Source: Mycolicibacterium rhodesiae JS60
GTDB lineage: Bacteria; Actinomycetota; Actinomycetes; Mycobacteriales; Mycobacteriaceae
Reading direction: 5' to 3'
Assembly: GCA_000230935.2 (NCBI GenBank)
Contig: AGIQ01000008.1
Coordinates: forward strand, 96,768 to 160,767
DNA length: 64,000 nt
In this document: positions 1 through 8,671 of the stretch, piece after piece
Numbering within the stretch: the stretch's first letter is position 1
Layout of the letters: each line of letters opens with the position of its first letter
Position numbers and translations under genes: made by a program
Notes under the pieces: model-generated
What the model was told of the DNA's origin: nothing
Database searches by the model: none
What the model saw: the letters and a program-made list of their open reading frames with translations, nothing else

Positions 1-64
1 GGAGCGATACCGTCGTGTTGTCAGTTCGCTCCAGACGCGTCGGCGTACTACCGTTCGCGGGTCG

Positions 65-1150
65 TCATTTCTTGAATCGGCCCGCAAATCCGCGCAAGGG
101 AAGGTCCGCACTCGTGATCAGACCCGGCGGGGCGGCAACCACGGCGGGGATCGCGTTGAGAGCGGGCAAGCCGGTGACGGTCATCCCGATGGAGGCGAAC
201 GACGCCACGTCGGACAGGTCGACGCCGGGCTTCGGGAAGATCATGTGCTTGTTGTAGATGTGCGGGTCACCGGTGATCTGGGTGATATAGCAGCCCCGGA
301 TGTTCCAGTTCGGATCGGTGTGCGGCGTCATCTGCCACTCAAGGTGGGTCTCCACTCGCGGCACACCGTCGACCATGCCCTGGTACTTGAGATAGTTGCC
401 GCCCAGCGAGCCCTTGGGCATCTGTATCCATCCGAGGTCGACGTCCTTGGTGCAGGCACCGAGCTCGTAGCTGAACTTGACCTCGTCGAGTTCGAGGTCG
501 AAACAGTCGGCCATCATGAGCACGCTGTCGGCGAAGACCCGGGTGTACTTCTCGAGCTTGCCCGGCAATGACGGATCGTCGACGGGCAGGCCGTAGCCGA
601 CCTCTTTCCAGGTCTCCTGCGAATGGTGGCAGGACACGTCGACGGACTCGATGGTGGTGATGTTCTCGATCTCGGCGACATCGGCTGAGCAGACCACCCC
701 GAGAATCTGGTTGACCCCCGGGTTCATGCCGGTGCCATAGAACGTGGAACCACCCTTCTCGCAAGCCTCTTGGAGAAGTTGGGACACCTTCTTGCCGGAG
801 TGGTGCGGGTGATTGGTGTCGCGGTGCCAGCCGGTGATCCAGTCAGCGGTGGTGACGATGTTGATGCCCGCCTCGAGCACCTTGACGTAGAGGTCCTCGT
901 CGGGGAACACCCCGTGGAAGGTCAGCACATCGGGTTTGGCGGCGATGATCTCGTCGATGGAACCCGTTGCGGTGACACCGATCGGGGCCAGCCCGGCAAT
1001 CTCGCCGGCATCGCGGCCGACCTTCTCGGGGGTGTAGCAGTGCAGGCCGATGAGTTCCAGGCCGCGGTGCTCGCCGATTCTCTTGATCATCTCGGTGCCG
1101 ACGTTTCCCGTCGCCACCTGGAAAACCCGGATCGGGCTATTGGCTGACAT
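65..1150 (-). CDS. NAD(P)-dependent dehydrogenase, dihydrodipicolinate reductase-like fold
   Basis: A 361-residue protein with an N-terminal Rossmann motif (ATGNVGTEM near residues 10-18) resembling the dihydrodipicolinate reductase/amine dehydrogenase-like proteins common in mycobacteria. The substrate is unknown. I chose ATG 1150 because an AAGGAGAA ribosome binding site lies just upstream; an open frame continues to 1291 but has no such support. The start lies inside the 3' end of the Rieske gene (14-nt overlap), so the two are probably translationally coupled and act together. The pairing suggests oxidation or reduction of a hydroxylated ring product, which is inference. It is too long and lacks the context to be a biosynthetic DapB. 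The 64 bases to its left hold no recognisable gene. Confidence 0.82.
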   Translation of the reverse strand: MSANSPIRVFQVATGNVGTEMIKRIGEHRGLELIGLHCYTPEKVGRDAGEIAGLAPIGVTATGSIDEIIAAKPDVLTFHGVFPDEDLYVKVLEAGINIVTTADWITGWHRDTNHPHHSGKKVSQLLQEACEKGGSTFYGTGMNPGVNQILGVVCSADVAEIENITTIESVDVSCHHSQETWKEVGYGLPVDDPSLPGKLEKYTRVFADSVLMMADCFDLELDEVKFSYELGACTKDVDLGWIQMPKGSLGGNYLKYQGMVDGVPRVETHLEWQMTPHTDPNWNIRGCYITQITGDPHIYNKHMIFPKPGVDLSDVASFASIGMTVTGLPALNAIPAVVAAPPGLITSADLPLRGFAGRFKK

Positions 1151-2147
1151 GAGCAGGTTCTCCTTGATGGTCAGATTCATAGAACTGGCTGGCCCACTTG
1201 CGAATTGCCGTGAAGCCGTCGAATTCGGAGGTGGCCAACGCGGGCCGGTGCGTGTAGCGCTGGTGCTGCCAGATCTCGATATCGGCGGCAAACTGGTCGA
1301 TCACGTCCTGCCCGAAGGCCCGTGCCTTGGCTTCGGCCTTGGGGCTGTCGTCGCCGGGTTGTCGGCCGATGTAGACCATGAACCGGACATCGGAGGTGTT
1401 CTCGTCGACCGGGGTGACCGCGGAGATGGTCCGGTTGTCGATCATGCCCCAGCTCTTGGTGACGGCGACGCCGAGTCCGCCGTTGATCGCCTCGACGCCG
1501 CTGTTGATGTCGTCGATGATCTGGCCCTCGTCACCTTCGAAGGTGATGGTGAAGTCGACGTAGGACACCGGTTCGTCGAAGTCGTGACGAGTGAACAGCG
1601 GCACGATCGGGGTCTGGTGCACGAATTTGAAATGCGCGAAGTCGACCCCGTTCTCGAGCACGTACTGCGGATGCAGCTCCAGCTGGGGGCGGTACAGGCG
1701 AGCCTGCGGGTAGTAGTCCGCGGCGGTGCTGTCGTCACCGAAATCGGCGAAGATGTCCGGCGCCTCGAAGAACGGCGGCCGACCTCCGATGTCGTGCCAG
1801 ATGTACACCGACGAATTGCGCTCGACCACGGGATAGGTCGGAATGCGACGCCCGCGATTTGGCCTGTCCTGGTAGGGAATACAGACGTTGCGACCCTCGC
1901 GGTTCCACTGCCAGCCGTGGAATGGGCACTGGATGACCTCTCCGACCACCTGGCCGCCGTAGCCGAGATGGGCACCCAGATGTTCGCAGTACGCGTCCAT
2001 CACGGACAGCGCGCCGGACTGCGCGCGCCAGGCGACCATGTCGGTGCCGAAGTACTTCATCCTCCTGACGTCGCCCACCGCGATCTCGTCGGACCACGCC
2101 ACCTGGAACCAGCCGGTGGGTTTCATCGACAGGGACGGTTTTGCCAC
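1137..2147 (-). CDS. Rieske non-heme iron oxygenase, KshA-like
   Basis: A 336-residue oxygenase subunit. The Rieske [2Fe-2S] ligands are C54, H56, C74 and H77 (CEH and CPFHGW motifs). The mononuclear iron site is visible as N166, D169, H172 and H177. Length and layout match the KshA-type (3-ketosteroid 9-alpha-hydroxylase) group, which uses a separate ferredoxin reductase; none is adjacent. Steroid specificity cannot be read from the sequence. The start is a GTG at 2147, preceded at 7 nt by TAGACT on the minus strand, so the mRNA may be leaderless. The gene overlaps the downstream dehydrogenase and diverges from a TetR regulator, its likely repressor. Confidence 0.85.
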   Translation of the reverse strand: MAKPSLSMKPTGWFQVAWSDEIAVGDVRRMKYFGTDMVAWRAQSGALSVMDAYCEHLGAHLGYGGQVVGEVIQCPFHGWQWNREGRNVCIPYQDRPNRGRRIPTYPVVERNSSVYIWHDIGGRPPFFEAPDIFADFGDDSTAADYYPQARLYRPQLELHPQYVLENGVDFAHFKFVHQTPIVPLFTRHDFDEPVSYVDFTITFEGDEGQIIDDINSGVEAINGGLGVAVTKSWGMIDNRTISAVTPVDENTSDVRFMVYIGRQPGDDSPKAEAKARAFGQDVIDQFAADIEIWQHQRYTHRPALATSEFDGFTAIRKWASQFYESDHQGEPAHVSQ

Positions 2148-2207
2148 GCTGGCGAGTCTAGAAACAGATCATAGAGGTGTCAATGAATCTGGGATAGCAT
2201 TCCGGGT
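2148..2207. promoter_or_regulatory. Divergent promoter region of Rieske operon and TetR gene
   Basis: Two extended -10-like hexamers face away from each other: TAGACT on the minus strand (2155-2160), 7 nt before the Rieske GTG, and TAGCAT on the plus strand (2195-2200), 7 nt before the TetR GTG. Between them lies an imperfect inverted repeat with arms CAGAT (2165-2169) and ATCTG (2187-2191), a plausible operator for the adjacent TetR protein. The hexamers are seen; promoter and operator roles are inferred. Confidence 0.5.
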
Positions 2208-2828
2208 GTGGCGGAAGCGGACAGTGCGCGACGACGGCCGAACAAGCGAGGTTCGGCCACGCGGGAGAGCCTGCTCGAAGCCGCTTTGACCGCGCTCGCG
2301 TCCGGTCAGCCCGGCGCGGTGTCGGCCAACCGGATCGCCAAGGAGGCCGGCGCGACCTGGGGCACCGTGCAATACCAATTCGGTGATACCGACGGCTTTT
2401 GGGCGGCCGTGCTGCGTTACACCGCGCAGCGCCGGGCCAATATCTTCACTCCGCCGGACACGTCGGCGACTCTGCGCGACCGCGTGGCGGGCATCATCGA
2501 CACGCTCTACGACGGCCTGACCAATCGGGACTCCCGCGCGATCGAAAACCTGCGGGCCGCGCTGCCGCGGGAGCATGCCGACCTCGAGCGGCAGTATCCG
2601 CAGACCGCCGCCGAATTGTTCTCGTGGGGCCAGGGCTGGCAGGAGACCTGCCAGAAGGCGTTCGCTGATCTGCATGTGGACCCGCAACGCATCCGCGAGA
2701 TGGCCTGGCTGATTCCCGGCGCCATGCGCGGTATCGCCTCGGAGAAGCAGCTCGGCAGCTACGGCGACCTCGACGCGGCCCGCCGCGGGCTGACCAACGC
2801 GATCGTGGCCTACCTCGAGTCGCGCTAG
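2208..2828 (+). CDS. TetR family transcriptional regulator
   Basis: A 206-residue protein with an N-terminal helix-turn-helix of the TetR type: residues about 17-62, including SANRIAKEAGATWGTVQYQF, with the usual conserved aromatic residues after the recognition helix. The C-terminal part would be the ligand-binding domain. The start is a GTG at 2208 placed 7 nt after TAGCAT, so translation is probably leaderless. It diverges from the Rieske/dehydrogenase operon across 60 bp, the classic position for a local repressor responding to the pathway substrate or its CoA ester. Confidence 0.88.
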   Translation: MAEADSARRRPNKRGSATRESLLEAALTALASGQPGAVSANRIAKEAGATWGTVQYQFGDTDGFWAAVLRYTAQRRANIFTPPDTSATLRDRVAGIIDTLYDGLTNRDSRAIENLRAALPREHADLERQYPQTAAELFSWGQGWQETCQKAFADLHVDPQRIREMAWLIPGAMRGIASEKQLGSYGDLDAARRGLTNAIVAYLESR

Positions 2829-2872
2829 CGCGCGCCGGTTCCGGCGTACCGGCTTACCGTAATACTTCCAGT

Positions 2873-3586
2873 ATGGTGCAGGGTAACGGGTCGCCATCGT
2901 GACGGGTTCGACGCGCGGCCTCGGGCGGGCGATGGCGCAGGGATTCGCCCGTGCGGGCGCGTCGATCGTGGTGACCGGGCGCGATCAGGAGCGTTCCAGC
3001 GTTGCGGCCGAGGAGATTCGGGCCGCTACCGGCCGGGACGTGATCGGCATCGGCTGCCATATGGGGGACTGGGACGCGATCACCTCCTGCGTCGAGCGGG
3101 TGGTCGATCATTTCGGCCGGATCGACGTACTCGTCAACAATGCCGGCATCGCTGGAGTTGTGGCGCAAGGTGTTCAGCGTCAACCTCGACGGCGTCCTGC
3201 GGATGAGCCAATGTGTTGCACCGGTCATGCGTGACGGCGGCGGTGGCAGCATCATCAATATCGGCAGCACCCAGGGCTACGAGGGCAGCCCGGAGGCGGT
3301 CGCATACGGAGCGTCAAAGGCCGCCCTGTGGCACCTGACCGTGATGATGTCAAAAGTCTGGTCTCCCTAGAAGATTCGCGTGAACATCCTGAGTCCCGTG
3401 ACCGACATCCTGGAACGGGCCGAAGAATTCCAGCCCGGGTCCCTGGAATGGCTGGCCAGCCTCAATTCGCAGAACCGGATAGCCGATGTCGGTGAGATCG
3501 TCGGCCCGGCGCTGTATCTCGCCAGTGCGGCGTCATCGTTCGTCACCGGCGACGACCTCACCGTCAGCGGCGGAATGCGCAAGTAA
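2873..3586 (+). pseudogene. Broken short-chain dehydrogenase/reductase gene
   Basis: The SDR signature is split between frames. ATG 2873 (7 nt after TAATAC, probably leaderless) opens a frame that stops after a few codons. The glycine-rich motif (VTGSTRGLGRAMAQ), the NNAG motif and flanking residues sit in another frame (about 2888-3155). The frame then returns to that of ATG 2873 for the catalytic YGASK motif and the C-terminal TGDDLTVSGG motif. A TAG at 3368-3370 interrupts that last part in frame, where SDRs normally continue. The stretch between NNAGIA and LELWRKVF is about 10-15 residues shorter than usual, so the second lesion is probably a deletion. Two frame changes plus one nonsense codon make a functional product very unlikely. 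Confidence 0.85.
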
Positions 3587-3593
3587 GCGGGAT

Positions 3594-5897
3594 TCAGTCC
3601 TCTTTGGCGATCAGCCGCTTGAGTGCCGCCTGGTCGGGCTCGAGCAGCTCGGCGATCCGGTCATGGTTCACGTCGGCCACGATGATCTCGCCGACATCCT
3701 TGTGCACATTGCTGAAGATGCCGTGCGCCTTCATCTTGTCGGCCTGGTAGATGTTGTCCTCGGTCGGCGTCACGTAATACACCGCGTCGGCCTTGAATCG
3801 GTGCACCATCCACAGGTGGATCAGCGTCATCAGGCGCTTCTGGCGTAGCTTCTCGGCGAACGTGTTCTGGTCGCGCACCGTCAGGATGCTGCGGCCGTGC
3901 CGGTCTTTGATCGGGTCGACGAGCACGTTGGCCAGCAGCTCCTCCTCGCCACCGTCGTCCCTGGCGCCGTAGATGCCCAGTTCGAGCACCTCGCCGCCGG
4001 CCCGCCGGGGTCGCAGACTCACCCGCAGCTTCTCGCCGAGCTGGTAGTGCTCGCTCCACAGGGCCAGCCACTCTTCGAGGAGCTTCTTGGGCACCTCGGT
4101 CTGCACCAGGTGCTGGTGCTGTGTGGAACCCTTGCCCATCGACTTCGTGGTGGCGGTCCGCCCCGAGGACGCCGCCAGTGCCGCATCGCTGCGCGGACCG
4201 CCGACCAGGGTTTGCGGTGTGCGGTAAGGCGATTCGACCAGGCGCATCTTGCGCTGCAGGCGGGCCAGCGCGAGCATGCCGTCCTGGCGCAGGGCGGTGG
4301 CGAACTCCTCGGCGGCGACGCCGTCGATCTGATGACCGCCATAGGTCATGAAATTGAAGACGAAGCCCATCTTGGCCAGCTCTTCGGGGAACGCCCGCAT
4401 CTCCTCGTCGCTCATCCCGGTGGTGTCCCAGTTGAACGAGGGGGAGAGGTTGTAGGCCAGCATCTTGTCCGGATACACCGCGTGCACGGCGTCGGCGAAC
4501 TCGCGGGCGTCGGCCAGGTCAGCGGTCTTGGTCTCCATCCAGAGCAGATCCGCAAACGGCGCTGCGGCAAGGGATTTCGCGATCGCATACGGGATACCGC
4601 CACGCACCTGGTAGTAGCCCTCGGGCGTCTTGGCCCGCTCGGGATCCCAGGGTGCGTCCACGCCCAGCTGGCGGGCCTTCTCCCGGGCGGCGTACAGCGA
4701 TGCGGTCTTGGCGAAGGCGAGCCAGTCCGCGGCGCTCATCTCATGCGGTTCGCCCTCGCCCTCGCGGAACTTGAGAAGCTCGGCCACTGCGCCGCCGTAG
4801 GTGTCCAATCCGGCGTCGTCCTGCCAGGCATCGACGAACTTCGACTCGACCTTGTCGAACAGTGCGTCCAGCGAATGTTCGTGACCGTCGCGCCAGGCGG
4901 CGGCCTGCGCGGCGATGAGGTCGAAGATGCCCTGGCGCCGCAGCCATGCATCGGCCACCGCGTACTCGCCCTCGGGCAGCGCGTAGAGCAGGTGTCCGTT
5001 GAGTTCGGTGACCCCCGCCTCGTAGAACCCGCGGACCATGGCCAAAAAGCAGGACTTGTACGGGGGCACCTTGAGGTTGGTCGCACCAAGCAGGAACGGC
5101 TGGTCGCGCTCATCGGCGCGGCTGTCGATGAGGTTGGCCGCCTCGGCGTCGGTGCGGGCGACGATGATGCCGGGCACGTTCATGATGTCGAGCTGGAAGC
5201 GAGCGGTGTTGAGCCGCTTGAGCTGTTCATCGGACGGCACCAGCACCTTGCCGCCCTGATGGCCGCACTTCTTGGTGCCGGGGCGCTGGTCCTCGATGTG
5301 ATAGCCGGCTACTCCCGCCTCGACAAAACGCCGAATCAGGTTGCGCACGTGCGGATCTCCGCCGTGTCCGGTGTCGGCATCGGCGATGATGAACGGGCGG
5401 TAGTCGACGGCCGGCTGAGCCGCGCGCTGTTCGGGAGTCATCTGCAGGCGCAGGTACTGCTGGTTGCGGTCGGCGGTCAGCAGCGCGCGCACCAGCCCGG
5501 CGGCCTCGTCGGGCACCTGGCTCAACGGATAGCTGGCGAGGTCCGGGCCGGGGTCCTCGGTGATCGAGCCCTTCGCCGACGTGGCCCAGCCGCCAAGGTA
5601 AATGCCCTCGATGCCCATTCGCTTCATGGTCACGGCCTGGCCCGGTGAATACGGGCCGAAGGTGGTGATGCTCTTCTTCGCGGCGAAGAGTTCACGCAGG
5701 CGCTTGTAGAAGGCGGTGGACGCCTCGCGCGCGACGGTCTGGTCGACCGGGATCGTTCCGCGCTGTTCGACGACCTGCCGCGCGGTGTAGAGCCGAGTGA
5801 TTCCCTCGAACCGTGGACTGTCGAAGTACTGCTGTGTCTCGGCGACCTCGCGTTCGAACGGTGACTGGGTGGCAGCGTCCGCTTCGATGATGGACAT
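3594..5897 (-). CDS. aceA: Isocitrate lyase, long ICL2 type
   Basis: A 767-residue isocitrate lyase that cleaves isocitrate to glyoxylate and succinate in the glyoxylate shunt, and that in mycobacteria also serves as methylisocitrate lyase. The catalytic motif KKCGH lies at residues 209-213 (active-site C211), with the upstream IADADTGHGG metal/substrate motif near 171-180. The length matches mycobacterial ICL2 rather than the roughly 430-residue ICL1. ATG 5897 was chosen because GAGGAG lies about 9 nt upstream and the N-terminus begins just before the conserved region; the frame is open to 6161 but that part has no family resemblance. Fatty acid, propionate or steroid carbon would need this enzyme, which fits the catabolic genes nearby. 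Confidence 0.95.
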   Translation of the reverse strand: MSIIEADAATQSPFEREVAETQQYFDSPRFEGITRLYTARQVVEQRGTIPVDQTVAREASTAFYKRLRELFAAKKSITTFGPYSPGQAVTMKRMGIEGIYLGGWATSAKGSITEDPGPDLASYPLSQVPDEAAGLVRALLTADRNQQYLRLQMTPEQRAAQPAVDYRPFIIADADTGHGGDPHVRNLIRRFVEAGVAGYHIEDQRPGTKKCGHQGGKVLVPSDEQLKRLNTARFQLDIMNVPGIIVARTDAEAANLIDSRADERDQPFLLGATNLKVPPYKSCFLAMVRGFYEAGVTELNGHLLYALPEGEYAVADAWLRRQGIFDLIAAQAAAWRDGHEHSLDALFDKVESKFVDAWQDDAGLDTYGGAVAELLKFREGEGEPHEMSAADWLAFAKTASLYAAREKARQLGVDAPWDPERAKTPEGYYQVRGGIPYAIAKSLAAAPFADLLWMETKTADLADAREFADAVHAVYPDKMLAYNLSPSFNWDTTGMSDEEMRAFPEELAKMGFVFNFMTYGGHQIDGVAAEEFATALRQDGMLALARLQRKMRLVESPYRTPQTLVGGPRSDAALAASSGRTATTKSMGKGSTQHQHLVQTEVPKKLLEEWLALWSEHYQLGEKLRVSLRPRRAGGEVLELGIYGARDDGGEEELLANVLVDPIKDRHGRSILTVRDQNTFAEKLRQKRLMTLIHLWMVHRFKADAVYYVTPTEDNIYQADKMKAHGIFSNVHKDVGEIIVADVNHDRIAELLEPDQAALKRLIAKED

Positions 5898-6116
5898 GGA
5901 TCTCACGCTCCTCGCTGAGCCGGTTCCCGCCGACGGCAACCCCCGGGCGGCGAGTTCGATTATCCCGACTCCTCCTCCGGTCGGAGTGGGTTTGAACGAC
6001 GCCACCCAGTGATCGAGATCGACCGTCGCCCGTCGTGCAGCCCCCGCGCGGGGTGTCTGGAGTCCAGCAAATTCGGTAAACCAACTCGCAGCGCACTTCC
6101 GGCCGCTCATGACGAT

Positions 6117-6231
6117 ATTCGCCGACGTCCACGTAACTGGCTGTGCACCAGCACTTTCCATTCTTCGATTCGCCGTGGCGAATTATTGACGAGTGCGAAA
6201 GAAGATTCGCTGGTATTCCTTGCGGCGAATC
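6117..6231. promoter_or_regulatory. Cluster of ATTCGCC/GGCGAAT half-sites upstream of aceA and the Mce gene
   Basis: The 452-bp divergent gap (5898-6349) holds no gene. It contains repeated heptamers: ATTCGCC at 6117-6123 and 6168-6174, GGCGAAT at 6177-6183 and 6224-6230, and ATTCGC at 6205-6210. Two of them form the 16-bp palindrome ATTCGCCGTGGCGAAT (6168-6183). A further pair, GCGAA (6195-6199) and TTCGC (6206-6210), forms another inverted repeat. Repeated half-sites in both orientations are typical of a multi-site transcription factor. The protein is unknown; regulators of isocitrate lyase are obvious candidates. The repeats are seen, the role is inferred. Confidence 0.55.
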
Positions 6232-6276
6232 GGGTGGATGCCGTTCGCGTGGGATGCAAAATCGGGTACATTCCTG

Positions 6277-6295
6277 TGGTCCGCAACACGGACCA
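6277..6295 (+). repeat. Short perfect hairpin upstream of the Mce gene
   Basis: TGGTCCG and CGGACCA flank a 5-nt loop, giving a 7-bp perfect stem 55 nt before the Mce GTG. No T-tract follows, so an intrinsic terminator is unlikely. It may be an operator or a leader hairpin. Confidence 0.35.
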
Positions 6296-6349
6296 GGGAT
6301 CAGTGTGACGGGCTCCCTTTCGCTCGGGTCGGGGTAAGGAGTCGCTGCG

Positions 6350-7549
6350 GTGAGTTGGCGCGACCATCCCCCGCTGAAAACCGCCGGCGTGGTGTTCATC
6401 GTCGTCATCGTTGCCGTCTGCGCTCTGATCTATCTGCAATTCCGCGGAGACCTCTCGCCGCGGACTGCGCTGACCATGGAGTCGAGTCGCGCCGGGCTGG
6501 TGATGGATTCGGGCTCAAAGGTCACCTACAACGGGGTGATCATCGGCCGCGTCACGAAGGTCGCCTCGGCCGAGCGCGACGGCAAGACGATCGCGAAGGT
6601 CACGCTGGAGGTCGATCCCCGCTTTCTGGCCAGCATGCCGTCCAATGTGAACGCCGATATCAAGGCCAGCACGGTGTTCGGCAACAAGTATGTCGCCCTG
6701 ACGTCGCCGAAGAACCCGGCCGCAACCCGGCTGTCCAGTTCCGACGTCATCAACGCGTCGACGGTCACCACGGAGTTCAACACGCTCTTCGAAACGGTCA
6801 CCTCGATCGCCGAGAAGGTGGACCCGGTGAAGCTCAACGTGACGCTGTCGGCCACCGCCGAGGCGCTGAACGGACTGGGATCCAAGTTCGGGCAGTCGCT
6901 GGTCAACGGCAACGCGGTGCTCGACGACGTCAACCCGCAGATGCCGCAGATCCGGCGCAACATCCAGCGGCTGTCCGATCTCGCCGACGTCTACACCAAG
7001 GCGAGCCCGGACCTCTGGAGCGCGCTCGACAACCTCACGGTCACCGCACACTCGCTGAACGGCCAGCAGAAAGACATCGACGCCGCATTACTGGCCTCCA
7101 TCGGCTTCGGCAACACCGGTGCCGACATCTTCGAACGGGGCGAGCCCTATTTCGTCCGCGCGATGGCGGATCTGGTGACCAGCACCCGACTGCTCGACAA
7201 GTACAGCCCCGAACTCTTCTGCGGGCTGCGCAACATCGCCCGGGCGTCACCGGCGGCATTGGCCTCTTTCGGCGGCAACGGATACTCACTGGATACGGTG
7301 ACCGAGGTTCTCGGTGCGCCGAATCCCTACGTCTATCCCGACAACCTGCCACGGACCAACGGCCAGGGCGGCCCGGGTGGAGCGCCGGGATGCTGGCAGT
7401 CGATCGACCGCAACTTCTGGCCGGCGCCGTACCTGGTGGTCGACGACGGCGCGTCGATTGCGCCGTACAACCACTTCGAACTCGGCCAGCCGTTGCTCAC
7501 CGAGTACGTGTGGGGTCGTCAGGTCGGGGAAAACACGATCAATCCGTAA
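6350..7549 (+). CDS. Orphan Mce/MlaD-domain membrane-anchored protein
   Basis: A 399-residue protein with one N-terminal membrane anchor (about residues 11-29, beginning after the charged MSWRDHPPLK) followed by an MCE/MlaD domain (about 35-115, with the V-x-YNGVIIGRV core). A long helical segment and a C-terminal region with several Cys and Pro-rich patches follow, as in mycobacterial Mce proteins. These form lipid-uptake assemblies with YrbE permeases in full mce operons. No yrbE or other mce genes flank this copy, so it is an orphan that would have to join another complex. The GTG start has AAGGAG a few nt upstream. Confidence 0.85.
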   Translation: MSWRDHPPLKTAGVVFIVVIVAVCALIYLQFRGDLSPRTALTMESSRAGLVMDSGSKVTYNGVIIGRVTKVASAERDGKTIAKVTLEVDPRFLASMPSNVNADIKASTVFGNKYVALTSPKNPAATRLSSSDVINASTVTTEFNTLFETVTSIAEKVDPVKLNVTLSATAEALNGLGSKFGQSLVNGNAVLDDVNPQMPQIRRNIQRLSDLADVYTKASPDLWSALDNLTVTAHSLNGQQKDIDAALLASIGFGNTGADIFERGEPYFVRAMADLVTSTRLLDKYSPELFCGLRNIARASPAALASFGGNGYSLDTVTEVLGAPNPYVYPDNLPRTNGQGGPGGAPGCWQSIDRNFWPAPYLVVDDGASIAPYNHFELGQPLLTEYVWGRQVGENTINP

Positions 7550-7571
7550 CAATCGCACCTAATCTGAGTCG

Positions 7572-7769
7572 ATGCGGGTTCGCCTCGAAAGGTCCAGATG
7601 TGTCGGTCACGCGCAGTGCTATGCGGTCGAGCCGGAGCTATTCCCGATCGACGACATGGGATATTCGACTCTGGAAGACCATGAGGTCGCGCCCGGGGAC
7701 GAACAACGCACCCGGGACGGCGTGGCCGCCTGCCCGGAAGAGGCGCTGATCCTCGACGAGGACGGTTAA
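7572..7769 (+). CDS. Small ferredoxin with CxxHxxC cluster motif
   Basis: A 65-residue ferredoxin. Ligands visible are C10, H13, C16 and C54 (followed by P55), the CxxHxxC...CP pattern. This variant, with His in the position of a cluster Cys, is known among mycobacterial 3Fe-4S-type ferredoxins that often serve cytochromes P450. No P450 gene is present in the window, so its partner is elsewhere. ATG 7572 lies 6 nt after TAATCT (7560-7565), consistent with a leaderless transcript of its own rather than read-through from the Mce gene. Confidence 0.85.
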   Translation: MRVRLERSRCVGHAQCYAVEPELFPIDDMGYSTLEDHEVAPGDEQRTRDGVAACPEEALILDEDG

Positions 7770-7803
7770 GCGACGCAGGGCTTTTGGATCCCGAGACGGG
7801 GTT

Positions 7804-8349
7804 CTAGGCCGGCTGGGGAATGGGATCGCCTGGGGGCGGCACCGTTTGGGTGTCCGCGGGCGGCGGTGGCAACTGATCCGCGGGCGGCGGCGCGTCGGCC
7901 ACGGCGTCGACGAGCACGGGCGCATCCGGCGGGGGAGCGTCCGGTGGCGGCGGGGCGAGCGGATCGGCCATCTCCTCGGCGGGCATCGGCAGGTACATGT
8001 GGTGGGTGAACTGCGGCTGATACGCGCCGCCGCCGCCGACCCGCACACCGCCGCCCTCGCCGCTGGAGACCGGGGTGCCGTCGGGGAGCGTGACAGCGGT
8101 GTGCGAGCGGTTCCAGCCGATCACCAGTGAGTTGGGAGCGGTTCCGTAGTGGAATCCGCGGGCGAGCAGGGCGGCTTCCTCATTGCCGGTGTGGAACCGG
8201 CTGCCGTACACGGGCCTGCCGGTGGCCGCATTGGACACCCAGGAGGCCAGCCCCGAGCAGTCGGTGCCCGCCGGACTGTCCCCACCGGGGATGTACGGCG
8301 TGCCTGACACCTGACTGATCAGAGTCATCAACGTCGCGATTGCAAACAT
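7804..8349 (-). CDS. NlpC/P60-like cysteine peptidase-fold protein with Pro-rich tail
   Basis: A 181-residue protein resembling secreted mycobacterial NlpC/P60-type proteins. The probable catalytic Cys is C31 in GTDCSGLASW and the His is H83 in NRSHTAV. A glycine-rich segment follows, then a tail dominated by Pro, Ala and Asp from about residue 120. Such proteins usually cleave or bind peptidoglycan. I chose ATG 8349; the open frame continues upstream to 8436 but that part is AT-rich and non-family-like. The N-terminal hydrophobic stretch (FAIATLMTLISQV) is short for a signal peptide, so export is uncertain. Confidence 0.7.
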   Translation of the reverse strand: MFAIATLMTLISQVSGTPYIPGGDSPAGTDCSGLASWVSNAATGRPVYGSRFHTGNEEAALLARGFHYGTAPNSLVIGWNRSHTAVTLPDGTPVSSGEGGGVRVGGGGAYQPQFTHHMYLPMPAEEMADPLAPPPPDAPPPDAPVLVDAVADAPPPADQLPPPPADTQTVPPPGDPIPQPA

Positions 8350-8671
8350 GCGGCCGAAACTAACAACTAATTTGCGCGCATACCAAAGTCTGTGTTTTGC
8401 ACCACGTTTCGTGAAAACGTGTGGCGCACACAACAATTTCTACGAGAAATCAGAAGCGAATCCGATTTAACGGCTTTGCGCATTACCCGAATTAAAGCTT
8501 ATACCTGGGTATTTCGGCAACCTGACCATGTCGATGAGGGCACAGTCGTTGCGAGGACTCCGAAATGGATCGGGCACGGTCGTGACGAGTATGTAATGAC
8601 TTGAACGATTCAGGTGAGCCGAAAACGGTGCTTTGCCGTGATCGCGACCATCCGCAGAAAAGGCGCGAAAC
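8350..8671. other. AT-richer intergenic region with an inverted repeat
   Basis: No gene was found in these 322 bases, which are clearly more AT-rich than their surroundings. A perfect inverted repeat, CACGTTT (8403-8409) and AAACGTG (8415-8421) around a 5-nt spacer, lies about 55 nt upstream of the NlpC-like start and could be an operator. Confidence 0.5.

Noticed and set aside
3897..5648. Long plus-strand frame opposite isocitrate lyase
   Set aside because: Shadow of a well-recognised gene; no protein family features.
6193..7749. 518-codon frame overlapping the Mce gene
   Set aside because: Runs in another frame across the whole Mce gene with Arg/Gly/Gln-rich composition; the Mce domain is clear in its own frame.
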